Assembly (NCBI RefSeq): GCF_015841355.1
Contig: NZ_CP064908.1
Span: 1,488,001 to 1,552,000 of the forward strand
DNA from: Synechococcus sp. CBW1107
GTDB taxonomy: Bacteria; Cyanobacteriota; Cyanobacteriia; PCC-6307; Cyanobiaceae
Direction of reading: 5' to 3'
Length of the DNA: 64,000 bases
Shown: positions 30,985 through 40,621 of the stretch, in pieces
How the letters are laid out: the number at the start of each line of letters is the position of its first letter
How positions within the stretch are numbered: position 1 is the stretch's first letter
Made by a program: the position numbers and the translations under genes
The notes under the pieces: generated by a model
What the model saw: only the letters and a program-made list of their open reading frames with translations
Database searches by the model: none
Told to the model about the DNA's origin: nothing

Positions 30985-32136
30985 TCAGGCCGCCAGCTCC
31001 CGGGCTGCCGCGGCCAGTCCTGCCCCCACCGGCTGGCGGTTGCACCCCAGCTCCTGCAGAGTCGCCTCGATAGCGGCCACCGCTGTCAGCACGTCGCGAT
31101 CACAGACGAAGCCCAGGTGGCCGATCCGGAACACCTTGCCCTTGAGGTGGTCCTGTCCGCCCGCCAGCAGGATGTCGTAGCGCTCCTTGATCTTCTTGCG
31201 CAGCACCTCCGCGTCAAGACCTTCGGGGGCCACCGCTGTGATCGCCGGGCTGCCGTGGCCTTCAGCGGCGTAGAGGGGAAGGCCGATGGCACGCATCGCC
31301 GACTGCGTGGCCCGTTGCAGTCTGGCGTGGCGGGCGAAGATGGCTTCCAGGCCTTCCTCTTCCATCATCCCCAGGGCGGCTTCCAGGGCGTAATACAGCG
31401 TCACAGGAGGCGTGAAGGGGTTGCTGTCAGCGGCGGCCGACTTCCGGTACTTGCCCAGATCCAGGTAGAACTTGGGCAGATCGGAGCGCTTGTGCGCCTC
31501 CCAGGCCCGTTCGCTCATCGCCACGAAAGCCAGGCCGGGCGGCATCATGTATCCCTTCTGGGAGCCCGAGCCCACCACATCGAGGCCCCAGGCATCCACA
31601 GGCACCGGACAGGCTCCCAGGCTGGTGACACAGTCAGCCACCACCAGGGCCTGGCCATGGGCATGGACGTGCCGGGCGATCGTCTCCAGGTCGTTGATCA
31701 CCCCGGTGGATGTTTCCGAATGGGTGAGGATCACCGCGCGGATCTTCTTCTCGCTGTCGGCTTCGAGGGCCAGGCGGAAGGCCTCCGGATCCAGGGGCTG
31801 GCCCCAGTCGGCGCTGATCACCTCCACCTCCAGGCCATAGGCCCTGGCCACCTTCACCCAGCGCTCGCCGAACTTGCCGTTGTCACCGCAGAGGACTTTG
31901 TCGCCCCGGCTCAGTACGTTGATGATGCCCGCCTCCATCGCGGCGGTGCCGCTGCCGGTGAGCGCCAGCACATCACCTTCGGTCTGGTGAAGCCACTTGA
32001 GCTGGGCGGTGGTGCGTTTCACGATCGCCTGGAATTCGCCGCTGCGATGGCCGATCGGGTGGCGGCTCATGGCCAGCAGGACGGTCTCCGGCACCGGCGT
32101 GGGACCGGGGATCATCAGGCTGAGCTTGTCCTGCAT
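30985..32136 (-). CDS. Serine/alanine-glyoxylate aminotransferase (PLP class V)
   Basis: The 383-residue protein is a class V aminotransferase. It begins with LSLMIPGPTPVPETVL and the PIGHRSGEF motif. GSGTAAMEAGI binds the cofactor phosphate, and ADCVTSLGACPVPVDAWGLD contains the aspartate that contacts the PLP ring. GSGSQKGYMMPPGL has the Schiff-base lysine. Cyanobacterial members are often annotated as soluble hydrogenase 42-kDa subunit, a misleading name; transamination of glyoxylate in photorespiration is the likely role. It diverges from cbiD across a 110-bp gap. It is the first protein gene beyond the tRNA. Confidence 0.9.
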   Translation of the reverse strand: MQDKLSLMIPGPTPVPETVLLAMSRHPIGHRSGEFQAIVKRTTAQLKWLHQTEGDVLALTGSGTAAMEAGIINVLSRGDKVLCGDNGKFGERWVKVARAYGLEVEVISADWGQPLDPEAFRLALEADSEKKIRAVILTHSETSTGVINDLETIARHVHAHGQALVVADCVTSLGACPVPVDAWGLDVVGSGSQKGYMMPPGLAFVAMSERAWEAHKRSDLPKFYLDLGKYRKSAAADSNPFTPPVTLYYALEAALGMMEEEGLEAIFARHARLQRATQSAMRAIGLPLYAAEGHGSPAITAVAPEGLDAEVLRKKIKERYDILLAGGQDHLKGKVFRIGHLGFVCDRDVLTAVAAIEATLQELGCNRQPVGAGLAAAARELAA

Positions 32137-32138
32137 GG

Positions 32139-32218
32139 GGGGCGCTGGGGGGACGGGCGCGGCGGCCCAATCCACCACCTTAAAAAACCAGGGTCCCCCC
32201 ACCCCGGTCCAGCGCCCC
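32139..32218. promoter_or_regulatory. 10-bp inverted repeat between aminotransferase and cbiD
   Basis: GGGGCGCTGG (32139-32148) and CCAGCGCCCC (32209-32218) are perfect inverted copies 60 bp apart in the divergent promoter gap. They could bind a regulator or be chance in GC-rich DNA. Confidence 0.4.
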
Positions 32219-32246
32219 GACCGAAACACCAGCCATCTCCCTGCCG

Positions 32247-33407
32247 ATGACCCAAGCGACGCCCTTCACCCTGCCGGTCTGGGTGGCGGCAGCAGCCCGC
32301 GCAGGCCTGGAGGCGCTGCTGGAGGACGAGGGCCTTCTGCCCGGCGCGGTGGCGAGCAGGGGCTCCAGCGAGGCTCAGCCGCTGGAGCTGCTCGAGCCGC
32401 CGGGGGTCGAGCTGGTGCCGGTGGAGGCCGCTGCCACCCTCGGTCATGGTCAGGCTCTGGGCATGGCCCGCTGCGATCCGGGTGATGGCCTGGATCTCAC
32501 GCGGGGCCTGCTGGTGTGGGTTCGGGTCAGCTGGTGGGATCCACCGCAGGGGGCGGAGCCATCCCAGCGGCTGCTCCTGGAGGCGGGGGAGGGGCTGGGT
32601 GTGATGGCCGGCAGCCGGGAGCTGTGCCTCTCGGCCTATGCCCGCCGCCTGCTGGAGGTCAACCTTCTGCCGCTGGTGCCCGCCGGCCGCGGAGTGCGGC
32701 TCCAGCTGGTGTTCCCCCGGGGCCGGGAGCTTGCTGGCCGCACCAGCAATGAAGCCTTCGGGGTGGTGGACGGTCTGGCCCTGATCGGCACCCAGGCTGT
32801 GGTTCAGCGCAGCGCCGCACCCGAACGGCTCGAGCAGTGCCTGGAGATCCTGCGCCAGTGGCCGGATTCGGCCCACCCCTGCGATCTGGTGCTGGTGATC
32901 GGCGAGAACGGGCTCGATCTGGCTCCCCGGCTCGGCCTGCCTGCCGGCCTGCTGCTCAAGGCCGGCAACTGGCTCGGACCACTGATCGTGGCGGCGGCCG
33001 AAGCCGGCGTCGAGCGTCTGCTGCTGTTCGGCTATCACGGCAAGCTGATCAAGCTGGCGGGCGGGATCTTCCACACCCACCACCACCTGGCCGATGGTCG
33101 CGCCGAGGTGCTCACGGCTCTGGCGGCTCTCGAGGGGTTGGCAGGTCCTGAGCTGAAGCGGCTGTTCGCGGCCTCCACGGTGGAGGCCGCCCTGGCGGAC
33201 TTGCAGCAGCTCGATGGGCCGCTGGCGGCCCGGGTCGAGGCACGGCTGGCGCTGGCGATCGAGACCCGCAGCCAGGCCTACCTGGCCCGTTATGGCCGGT
33301 TCGGGATGCGGATCGGCGCGGCGCTCTTCGATCGACAGCGGCAACTGCGGGTGCTGGGCCCCTGCGGTCAGGAGCTGCTGGAGGCTTTCCGGCACGACCT
33401 AGGGTGA
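32247..33407 (+). CDS. cbiD: Cobalt-precorrin-5B C1-methyltransferase
   Basis: The 386-residue protein matches CbiD of the anaerobic cobalamin (or pseudocobalamin) pathway. It has the early [18 protein letters not shown], the [17 protein letters not shown] region, and the conserved [33 protein letters not shown] and [20 protein letters not shown]. The enzyme adds the C1 methyl group during ring contraction in corrin synthesis. The usual N-terminal GYTTGTCAAAA segment is replaced by a divergent one, as in picocyanobacteria. It is followed by guaA in the same direction. Confidence 0.9.
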   Translation: MTQATPFTLPVWVAAAARAGLEALLEDEGLLPGAVASRGSSEAQPLELLEPPGVELVPVEAAATLGHGQALGMARCDPGDGLDLTRGLLVWVRVSWWDPPQGAEPSQRLLLEAGEGLGVMAGSRELCLSAYARRLLEVNLLPLVPAGRGVRLQLVFPRGRELAGRTSNEAFGVVDGLALIGTQAVVQRSAAPERLEQCLEILRQWPDSAHPCDLVLVIGENGLDLAPRLGLPAGLLLKAGNWLGPLIVAAAEAGVERLLLFGYHGKLIKLAGGIFHTHHHLADGRAEVLTALAALEGLAGPELKRLFAASTVEAALADLQQLDGPLAARVEARLALAIETRSQAYLARYGRFGMRIGAALFDRQRQLRVLGPCGQELLEAFRHDLG

Positions 33408-33442
33408 GCCCAGAAGGCCATGCAGGCCGTGATTCGGTCGTT

Positions 33443-35041
33443 ATGTCCCACCCGTCTCCCTCGACCGAACAGCCCGAAAGCGCACGCCTGCCGGCGATCG
33501 TCATCCTTGATTTCGGCTCCCAGTACTCCGAGCTGATCGCCCGTCGGGTGCGGGAGACCGAGGTGTATTCCCTGGTGCTTGGGTATGCCACCAGCGTGGA
33601 TGAGATCAGACGCCTGGCCCCGAAGGGAATCATCCTCAGCGGGGGTCCCAGCTCGGTGTACGACGAGGGGGCGCCCCTGTGCGATCCCGCCATCTGGAGC
33701 CTGGGCATCCCCGTGCTGGGGGTCTGCTACGGCATGCAGCTGATGGTTCAGCAGCTCGGCGGTCAGGTGGAAGCCGCCGGCCGGGGCGAATACGGCAAGG
33801 CACCCCTCTACGTGGACGACCCGATTGATCTGCTCACCAACGTGGAGCACGGCTCGACGATGTGGATGAGCCACGGGGATTCGGTGCAGGCCCTGCCGCC
33901 TGGCTTCAGCCGCCTGGCCCACACCGACAACACGCCGGAAGCAGCGGTGGCCGATCACCAGAGGCGGTTGTACGGGGTGCAGTTCCACCCTGAGGTGGTG
34001 CATTCCCGTGGCGGGATGGCGATGATTCGCAACTTCGTCTATCACATCTGCGGCTGTGAACCCGACTGGACCACCGCGGCCTTCATCGATGAAGCCCTTG
34101 CCGATGTTCGGGAGCGGGTGGGAAACAAGAGGGTGCTTCTGGCGCTCTCGGGCGGAGTCGATTCCTCCACGCTGGCCTTCCTGTTGCACCGGGCCATCGG
34201 AGATCAGCTCACCTGCATGTTCATCGACCAGGGTTTCATGCGCAAGGGGGAACCGGAGTTCCTCACCGAATTCTTCGATGCGCAGTTTCACATTCGAGTC
34301 GAATACATCAATGCCCGCGATCGCTTTCTGGCCAAACTCGAAGGGGTCACCGATCCTGAGCAGAAGCGCAAGATCATCGGTGGTGAATTCATTCGGGTGT
34401 TCGAGGAGGAAAGCAGGCGGCTCGGACCCTTCGACTACCTCGCCCAGGGCACTCTCTACCCCGATGTGATCGAATCGGCCGGCACCAACCTCGATCCGAA
34501 GACCGGCGAGCGAGTGGCGGTGAAGATCAAGAGCCACCACAACGTGGGAGGGCTGCCCAAGGATCTGCAGTTCAAGCTGGTGGAACCCCTGCGGCGTCTC
34601 TTCAAGGACGAGGTGCGCAAGGTGGGCCGCAGCCTCGGGCTGCCCGAGGAGATCGTGCGCCGCCACCCCTTCCCGGGGCCCGGTCTGGCCATCCGCATCC
34701 TCGGGGAGGTCACGGCCGAGAAGCTGAACATCCTTCGGGATGCCGACCTGATCGTGCGCGAGGAGGTGCAGGAGGCCGGGCTGTATCACGAGATCTGGCA
34801 GGCCTTCGCGGTGCTGCTGCCGGTGCGCAGCGTCGGCGTGATGGGCGATAAACGCACCTATGCCTATCCAATCGTGCTGCGCTGTGTGTCCAGCGAAGAC
34901 GGCATGACCGCCGACTGGTCCCGCCTGCCCTACGACCTGCTGGAGCGCATCTCCAACCGGATCGTCAATGAGGTGCAGGGGGTGAACCGTGTGGTCCTCG
35001 ACATCACCAGCAAGCCCCCCGGCACGATCGAGTGGGAATGA
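33443..35041 (+). CDS. guaA: GMP synthase (glutamine-hydrolysing)
   Basis: The 532-residue enzyme makes GMP from XMP. Its N-terminal glutaminase domain has Cys95 in GVCYGMQL and the His-Glu pair in QFHPEV. The C-terminal ATP pyrophosphatase has [14 protein letters not shown], and a dimerisation domain ends the protein ([19 protein letters not shown]). The ATG at 33443 is chosen because the first clear homology begins about 15 residues later; a GTG at 33404 is in frame but overlaps cbiD. Confidence 0.96.
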   Translation: MSHPSPSTEQPESARLPAIVILDFGSQYSELIARRVRETEVYSLVLGYATSVDEIRRLAPKGIILSGGPSSVYDEGAPLCDPAIWSLGIPVLGVCYGMQLMVQQLGGQVEAAGRGEYGKAPLYVDDPIDLLTNVEHGSTMWMSHGDSVQALPPGFSRLAHTDNTPEAAVADHQRRLYGVQFHPEVVHSRGGMAMIRNFVYHICGCEPDWTTAAFIDEALADVRERVGNKRVLLALSGGVDSSTLAFLLHRAIGDQLTCMFIDQGFMRKGEPEFLTEFFDAQFHIRVEYINARDRFLAKLEGVTDPEQKRKIIGGEFIRVFEEESRRLGPFDYLAQGTLYPDVIESAGTNLDPKTGERVAVKIKSHHNVGGLPKDLQFKLVEPLRRLFKDEVRKVGRSLGLPEEIVRRHPFPGPGLAIRILGEVTAEKLNILRDADLIVREEVQEAGLYHEIWQAFAVLLPVRSVGVMGDKRTYAYPIVLRCVSSEDGMTADWSRLPYDLLERISNRIVNEVQGVNRVVLDITSKPPGTIEWE

Positions 35042-35099
35042 GCCCGGCGCTGGCCTGTTTGGTCGGCGTTCGATACCATCGGCTCCCAGCCTGTTTCCC

Positions 35100-35708
35100 T
35101 TGACCGCCGTCAGCCAGCAGGATCCCCAGATGCAGCGCCGCCTGCAGCAGGACAGCATCCTGCTGGGGGGGAAAACCATCTATCTCAATCCCTTTCTGTA
35201 CTGGCGTCGCTTCGATGCCAACACCGACCGCTGGTTGCGGGAGCCCGGTCAGCTGCAGGAGGAGCAGATTCTGGCCAACCGTGGCCGTTTCTACCCGGAA
35301 GTCCACTGGGAGGAACTCAGCGACGGTGACCGCCAGATCAAGGATGGCGCGGTGGAGATGTTCATCAAGAGCCTGGAGCTGATCAGCACCTTCCATCCCG
35401 ATCTCAGCGCCGGTCACCTGCTGGAGGTGGAGCGCAAGATGGCGGTCACCAAGAAGCGGGCCTTCGAGCGCTGGGTTGAGAAATCGCTGCAGCGTCGTCA
35501 GAAGCTGGAACAGCGGGAACGGCGCCGGTTTGATCGTGAGCGTGCCCTGCGTGGCTGGGGCGAGTGGTTCAGCCTCGACATGACCCGCCAGGCCCTGCTG
35601 CCCCTCACAGCCGCCCTTGCACTGGCCGTGGTGGGCGGCTGGTGGGTGGGATCACGCGAATTCTGCCGGGCGGTCATTCTCGAGCCTGGGATCCAGCGCA
35701 CCCCCTGA
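35100..35708 (+). CDS. Conserved cyanobacterial protein with C-terminal membrane anchor
   Basis: The product has a soluble N-terminal domain with SILLGGKTIYLNPFLYWRRF and a helical DRQIKDGAVEMFIKSLELIS segment. A basic coiled coil follows (SLQRRQKLEQRERRRFDRER), then one membrane span near the end (LLPLTAALALAVVGGWWVG). Function is not known. The start may be the TTG at 35100 or the ATG at 35130; the TTG form is 202 residues. It follows guaA by 58 bp, so it may be cotranscribed. Confidence 0.7.
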   Translation: MTAVSQQDPQMQRRLQQDSILLGGKTIYLNPFLYWRRFDANTDRWLREPGQLQEEQILANRGRFYPEVHWEELSDGDRQIKDGAVEMFIKSLELISTFHPDLSAGHLLEVERKMAVTKKRAFERWVEKSLQRRQKLEQRERRRFDRERALRGWGEWFSLDMTRQALLPLTAALALAVVGGWWVGSREFCRAVILEPGIQRTP

Positions 35709-35791
35709 ACCCTCCAGGGCTCCCCTGCGAGTCAGACTGGGGAGACGGTCCGATGGTGCTTGCCAGCGGCGTTCGCTTCAGGAGTTGTGCC

Positions 35792-36184
35792 ATGGCTGCC
35801 GATCCCTTTGATGCCCTGCGGCTCAGCCTGATGGAAGACCTGCTTCCGGTCGGCATCGCTGTGGTCGACCGGGCCCGCCGGGGCGGACCCCGCCAGGTGG
35901 TCGAGGCCTTCACCTCCACGGATGATCCCCTTGGGCAGTTGCGTCAGGAGGGGGATGCGGCCGCGAAGAAGGTGCGTGAGAGCCTCGATCAGGTGCAACC
36001 TGGGCTGGGCAACCCTGTCGTGAGGGTGGAGGTGCGCGACGTGCCCTCTTCCCCACCCCCTGATCCCAGCGGTACGCCACCCGTCGCCTCCCCCACCGGG
36101 CCTGAGGAGAGACGGGCGCTGCAGGAGGCCCTGGTGCGCATCTCCGGGCGCCTGGAGGAACTCGAGCGCCGCCTCGGGGCCTGA
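35792..36184 (+). CDS. Conserved small protein with C-terminal coiled coil
   Basis: The 130-residue protein has an AGGAG ribosome site 7 bases before its ATG. The N-terminal half (PFDALRLSLMEDLLPVGIAV, VDRARRGGPRQVVEAF) is conserved-looking. A Pro-rich linker and a short coiled coil (LVRISGRLEELERRLGA) follow. No family is named. It ends 5 bp before the PBP2 gene, so they may be one unit and it may act at the envelope. Confidence 0.65.
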   Translation: MAADPFDALRLSLMEDLLPVGIAVVDRARRGGPRQVVEAFTSTDDPLGQLRQEGDAAAKKVRESLDQVQPGLGNPVVRVEVRDVPSSPPPDPSGTPPVASPTGPEERRALQEALVRISGRLEELERRLGA

Positions 36185-36189
36185 AGCCG

Positions 36190-37941
36190 ATGGCCAGTGG
36201 ATTCCAGACCGGCTCGTCTCGGCAGTCGGGAATGAGTCATCAGCCGGCCTGGTTGCTGGCGGTGGTCCTGCTGGCAGCCTCGGCGATGGGGGCTCGCCTG
36301 GCCTGGCTGCAGCTGGTCCAGGGCTCCGAAAACCGCCTGCGGGCCGATCAGAACCGCATCCGCCTGGTGCCCCGTCACCCCGTCCGCGGCCGTCTGCTCG
36401 ATCGCCATGGGGAGGTGCTGGCCACCAGCCGCCTCACCTACAACCTCTACCTGCCGCCTCGTCTGGTGTCGAAGGAACGCTGGCCCGCCCTGCGCGACAA
36501 GCTGGCGGCGCTGCTGGCGCTGCCGGTTGATCAGCTGGACCTGAACTACAGGGAAGGGCTCCAGAGTGATGGCTACCGGATCGAGCTGGCCAGTTCGCTG
36601 AGCAGCGTCCAGGTTCTGCGCTTCCGGGAGCAGGCGGTCAATCTCGATGGCGCCGAGGTGGATGTCGATTACCTGCGCTCCTATCCCGGCGGCCCCCTGG
36701 CTGCCCATGTGCTCGGCTACACCAGTGGCATCACGGAGGAGGAATACACCCGGCTGGCCGACAAGGGCTACCGGGTGCAGGACCGCATCGGGCGTACCGG
36801 GCTGGAGCAGGTCTACGAATCCCATCTGAGGGGCGAGTGGGGCGGCCAGCAGCTGGAGGTGAATGCCGCGGGCCAGGTGCAGCGGGTGCTGGGGGACAAA
36901 CAGGCCCGCGCCGGCAAGGACCTGCGCCTGACCCTGGATCTGGAGCTGCAGCGCACCGCCGAGAAGGCCCTCGATGGCGTGGCCAAAGGGGCGATCGTGG
37001 CCATGGATCCCCGCACCGGCGCGATCCGAGCCATGGCGAGCCGCCCCAACTTCGATCCCAACATCTTCTCCACCGGCCCCACCACGGCCCAGTGGAACAA
37101 TCTCAACCGCCCGGAAGCCCCCATGCTCAACCGGGCGATGCGGGCCTTTCCTCCCGCCAGCACCTTCAAGCTGATCAGCACGATCGCCGGTCTCGAATCG
37201 GGGCAGTACGGCCCCACGTCCACCATCCCCACCTCCGGTTCCTTCTGCTACGACGGCCAGTGCTACGCCGACCATGGCAGCTTCGGCAGCATCGGTTTCC
37301 CCTTCGCCCTGGCGGTGAGCAGCAACAGCTTCTTCTACCGGCTGGGCCTGAAGGTGGGCTCCGAGGAGCTGTTCAAGGCGGCGCGCCGCCTGGGTTATGG
37401 CAGCTACACCGGCATCGAGCTGCGCGATGAGGAGAGTCCGGGGCTGCTGGGGGACAAGGCCTGGAAGAAGAAAGTGCTGGGCGAATCCTGGACGTCCGTT
37501 GACACGATCACCTCGGCGATCGGTCAGGGGGCCGTTTCGGTGACGCCGCTGCAGATGGCCAGGCTCTACGCGGCCGTGGCCAATGGCGGCTGGCTGGTCA
37601 CACCGCACCTGGTGGAGCGGGACACCCCGAGGACCTGGATCGGCCTCAAGCCCACCACCCTCCAGGTGCTGCGCCAGGGCCTGCGCGAAGTGGTCACCAA
37701 CGGCACCGCCACCATGCTCAACGATCCCAGCCTGCCGCCGGTGGCCGGCAAGACCGGCACCGCCGAAGATCCACCGCGGCCTGATCATGCCTGGTTCGGC
37801 GGTTATGCCCCGGCGGGCCAACCCGATCTGGTGATCATTGCCTTCGGCGAGAACAGTGGTGGCTACGGCGGCACCGTCGCGGTACCGATGGTGAAGGCTC
37901 TGCTGGCCGCCTGGTTCAAGCCGGCTCAGGCCGCCAGCTGA
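36190..37941 (+). CDS. mrdA: Penicillin-binding protein 2 (peptidoglycan transpeptidase)
   Basis: The 583-residue class B PBP has an N-terminal membrane anchor (about 20-42), a dimerisation domain starting VPRHPVRGRLLDRHGEVLAT, and a transpeptidase domain. The active-site SxxK is in PPASTFKLI near residue 322, SSN follows in AVSSNSFFYRLG, and KTG is in AGKTGTAED near 520. It cross-links septal or lateral wall peptides and works with RodA in elongation. Its 3' end overlaps the convergent sqdX by 16 bp. Confidence 0.93.
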   Translation: MASGFQTGSSRQSGMSHQPAWLLAVVLLAASAMGARLAWLQLVQGSENRLRADQNRIRLVPRHPVRGRLLDRHGEVLATSRLTYNLYLPPRLVSKERWPALRDKLAALLALPVDQLDLNYREGLQSDGYRIELASSLSSVQVLRFREQAVNLDGAEVDVDYLRSYPGGPLAAHVLGYTSGITEEEYTRLADKGYRVQDRIGRTGLEQVYESHLRGEWGGQQLEVNAAGQVQRVLGDKQARAGKDLRLTLDLELQRTAEKALDGVAKGAIVAMDPRTGAIRAMASRPNFDPNIFSTGPTTAQWNNLNRPEAPMLNRAMRAFPPASTFKLISTIAGLESGQYGPTSTIPTSGSFCYDGQCYADHGSFGSIGFPFALAVSSNSFFYRLGLKVGSEELFKAARRLGYGSYTGIELRDEESPGLLGDKAWKKKVLGESWTSVDTITSAIGQGAVSVTPLQMARLYAAVANGGWLVTPHLVERDTPRTWIGLKPTTLQVLRQGLREVVTNGTATMLNDPSLPPVAGKTGTAEDPPRPDHAWFGGYAPAGQPDLVIIAFGENSGGYGGTVAVPMVKALLAAWFKPAQAAS

Positions 37942-39059
37942 AGTCCGGCACCGGCCACATCGCGGTAGAAGCGGCGAAGCTGGGCGGTGGCACCGGCCCA
38001 GCCCCAGCGTTCGGCCTCATGGCGAGCTGCCAGCCGCAGCTGTTCGCGCCGCTCGGGACTGGCCAGCAGCCGCAGGGTGGCCGCGGTGAGGGAAGCGTCG
38101 TCGTCGGGGTCATACAGACAGCCGTTGACCCCATCGGTGACGATGTCGGGGATGCCGCCCCGGTTGGCACCCACCACAGGACAGCCTGCCGCCATCGCTT
38201 CCAGCAGCACCAGACCCAGGGTTTCGGTGCTGGAGGGGAAGAGGAAGGCATCGGCACTGGCAAAGGCGCCGGCCAGTTCCTCACCGCCCAGATAGCCCAC
38301 GAAGGTGGTGGCCGTTCCCTCGAACACTTTCTCCAGCTGGGCCCGGTGCGGGCCGTCTCCCACCAGAGCCAACCGGGCCTGGGGCAGGGCGTCGAGCACG
38401 GGCCGGATCCGCTCGATCTGTTTTTCGGCTGACAGACGACCCACGTAGAGGAGCAGGCTGTCACTGTCCGGATGGCGGCCCATCAGCCGCCGTCGCATGG
38501 CGTCCGAGCGCAGCTCGGGTCTGAACATCTCGGTGTCGACGCCTCGCTGCCAGAGGGCGGTGTGCTGGATGCCCCGCTGACTGAGCTCCTCCACCATCAC
38601 CGAGGACGTGCACAGATTGAGAACGGCCTGGTTGTGGGCGGCCTTGAGCAGTTCCCAGAGCAAAGGCTCCAGCACGCCCATGCCGTAGTGCTCCAGGTAT
38701 TTGGGCAGATGGGTGTGATAGCTGGCCACCAGCGGGATCTGGCGGGTTCGTGCCATCCAGATGCCCCCCAGGCCCAGCACGGCCGGGTTGACCACATGCA
38801 CCACATCCGGCTGGAACACCTCCAGGGCCTCGGCCACGGCCGGTCGGGGCAGGGCTAGCTTCAGCTCCGGGTAGAGCGGCAGGGGCAGGGCCGGTACGCC
38901 GATCACCCGGGCTCCCATGTAGAGCGATGGGGCGCCCTCCGGGCAGAACAGCAGCACCTCGTCCCCAGCACGGACCAGGTGTTCCACGGTCTTGGTGAGA
39001 CGCGTGACGATGCCGTCGACCTTGGGCAGGAAGGTTTCGGTGAACAGGGCGATCTTCAC
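37926..39059 (-). CDS. sqdX: Sulfoquinovosyltransferase, sulfolipid synthase
   Basis: The 377-residue GT4-family enzyme transfers sulfoquinovose from the UDP sugar to diacylglycerol to make SQDG of the thylakoid membrane. It begins MKIALFTETFLPKVDGIVTR and has the ASYHTHLPKYLEHYG segment, LLYVGRLSAEKQIERI (start of the second domain) and the EX7E-type motif SSTETLGLVLLEAMAAG. It is encoded 36 bp after sqdB on the same strand, the usual sulfolipid pair. It ends within the last codons of the convergent PBP2 gene. Confidence 0.93.
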   Translation of the reverse strand: MKIALFTETFLPKVDGIVTRLTKTVEHLVRAGDEVLLFCPEGAPSLYMGARVIGVPALPLPLYPELKLALPRPAVAEALEVFQPDVVHVVNPAVLGLGGIWMARTRQIPLVASYHTHLPKYLEHYGMGVLEPLLWELLKAAHNQAVLNLCTSSVMVEELSQRGIQHTALWQRGVDTEMFRPELRSDAMRRRLMGRHPDSDSLLLYVGRLSAEKQIERIRPVLDALPQARLALVGDGPHRAQLEKVFEGTATTFVGYLGGEELAGAFASADAFLFPSSTETLGLVLLEAMAAGCPVVGANRGGIPDIVTDGVNGCLYDPDDDASLTAATLRLLASPERREQLRLAARHEAERWGWAGATAQLRRFYRDVAGAGLQLAA

Positions 39060-39095
39060 GGGAACCGCTGTCGGGGCATGGTCCTGGTCATCGGC

Positions 39096-40292
39096 TCAGA
39101 CGGCGGCCTTGAGGGCGGCCGCCTGGGTGGTGGTCCAGGAGGACACGCAGGGAATGCGTGAGCGGTCGCAGCGGTCGGCCCAGCGCCGGGCCACATCCAC
39201 CACTTCGCTGAGCAGACCGTCTTCAAGGGTGGTGGGCTTGAGGCCCAGCTCGATCAGACAGCGGTTGTCGACGATCAGATCGTTCTCGATCGCCTCCTTG
39301 CGCGGGTTCGGCAGATGGCTCACCTGGGCGCCGGTCACGGCCGCGACCTTCTCAGCGAGATCCTTGACCTTGTGGCTTTCGGTCATCTGGTTGTAGATGC
39401 GCACTTTTTCGCCGGACACGGGCGGGTGATCGATCGCCAGCTCCACGCACTTGACCGAATCACGGATGTGGATGAAGGCGCGGGTCTGGCCGCCCGTGCC
39501 GTGCACGGTGAGGGGATAGCCGATCGCGGCCTGCATCAGGAAGCGGTTGAGCACCGTGCCGTAATCGCCGTCGTAGTCGAAGCGGTTCACCAGTCGGGGG
39601 TCCCGGTCGGTGAGATCGGTGTTGGTGCCCCAGACGATGCCCTGGTGCAGGTCGGTGACGCGGATTCCGTCGTTCTTGTTGTAGTAGTAAAAAAGCAGCT
39701 GATCGAGGGTCTTGGTCATGTGGTAGACGCTGCCCGGATCCGTGGGGTGCAGGATCTTCTCCCGGAAGCGGGTGCCGTCGGCCTGGGGCACCTCCACCGT
39801 GAGGTAGCCCTCGGGGATGGTGGCGCCCCGGTGGGAGCCATAGCCGTACACCCCCATCGTCCCCAGATGGACGATATGGATGTCGAGGCCGCTCTCAACG
39901 ATCGCGCAGAGCAGGTTGTGGGTGCCGTTGACGTTGTTGTCCACCGTGTAGCGCTTGGTGGCGCTCGACTTCATCGAGTAGGGCGCCGCCCGCTGCTCGG
40001 CGAAATGAACCACCGCCTCGGGGTGTTCGCTGCGCAGCAGCTCGAGCAGCAGGTGGTAGTCCTGGGCGATGTCGAGGTGCACGAAGCGGATGGCGCGGCC
40101 ACCCGTCTCCTCCCAGGCCCGCAGGCGGTCGTGCACGGTGGCGATCGGGGTCAGTGATTCCACCCCCAGATCCACGTCGATCTTGCGCCGGCTGAGGTTG
40201 TCGACCATGACGACGTCGTGGCCAGCCTCGGCCAGATTCACGCAGCAGGGCCAGCCGCAGAAGCCGTCGCCGCCGAGAACGAGAACCTTCAC
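39096..40292 (-). CDS. sqdB: UDP-sulfoquinovose synthase
   Basis: The 398-residue protein is a short-chain dehydrogenase/epimerase-type enzyme. GGDGFCGWPCCVNLAEAG binds NAD, and HFAEQRAAPYSMKS contains the SqdB-specific segment. The catalytic region has LGTMGVYGYG and YHMTKTLDQLLFYYY. It makes UDP-sulfoquinovose from UDP-glucose and sulfite. The order sqdB-sqdX on the minus strand is consistent with one transcript. Confidence 0.95.
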   Translation of the reverse strand: MKVLVLGGDGFCGWPCCVNLAEAGHDVVMVDNLSRRKIDVDLGVESLTPIATVHDRLRAWEETGGRAIRFVHLDIAQDYHLLLELLRSEHPEAVVHFAEQRAAPYSMKSSATKRYTVDNNVNGTHNLLCAIVESGLDIHIVHLGTMGVYGYGSHRGATIPEGYLTVEVPQADGTRFREKILHPTDPGSVYHMTKTLDQLLFYYYNKNDGIRVTDLHQGIVWGTNTDLTDRDPRLVNRFDYDGDYGTVLNRFLMQAAIGYPLTVHGTGGQTRAFIHIRDSVKCVELAIDHPPVSGEKVRIYNQMTESHKVKDLAEKVAAVTGAQVSHLPNPRKEAIENDLIVDNRCLIELGLKPTTLEDGLLSEVVDVARRWADRCDRSRIPCVSSWTTTQAAALKAAV

Positions 40293-40384
40293 GTCTGAAC
40301 TCCTGCTGAACGAGCCGATGCTCCTGGGGGCAAGCTACTACAGGCGTTCCGCCCCCCCTCAGCAGGCCGCCGGGATCCAGGGGC

Positions 40385-40552
40385 TCAGCTGATCCCCGCC
40401 GCCACCGCCACCATCAGCAGCACCAGCACCACACCCCCCAGCAGCAGCAGGGTGGTCGACCGGCTCCGCCCTGTCCCCGTCTCGATCACCTCCATGCGGG
40501 GCTCCCTGGCAAAGGCATTGAGCTTGCCGCCGTCTTCCTCGGTGACCGACAT
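40385..40552 (-). CDS. psb34: Psb34-like single-span photosystem II protein
   Basis: This 55-residue protein has a conserved soluble start (EEDGGKLNAFAREPRMEV), a short charged linker and one membrane span (LLLLGGVVLVLLMVAVAA). The start matches, from memory, the pattern of Psb34 (EEGGxLNNFAxEPKMY-like), a small PSII-assembly subunit with an Hlip-like N-terminus. The name is therefore probable rather than proven. It has its own short gap to each neighbour. Small size makes it easy to miss. Confidence 0.7.
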   Translation of the reverse strand: MSVTEEDGGKLNAFAREPRMEVIETGTGRSRSTTLLLLGGVVLVLLMVAVAAGIS

Positions 40553-40621
40553 GGATGGGGCGCAGGTGAAGCCGCAAGCTACCCAGTGCCGGCGGTTCCG
40601 GCCCTGCCCTGAGAAGGACTG

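Noticed and set aside
33368-35179. Long open frame on the minus strand covering guaA
   Set aside because: It is antisense to a complete guaA gene with all active-site motifs. The antisense product has no recognisable domain; high GC leaves opposite frames open.
35989-37821. Minus-strand open frame over the PBP2 gene
   Set aside because: Antisense to a complete PBP2 with SxxK, SxN and KTG motifs.
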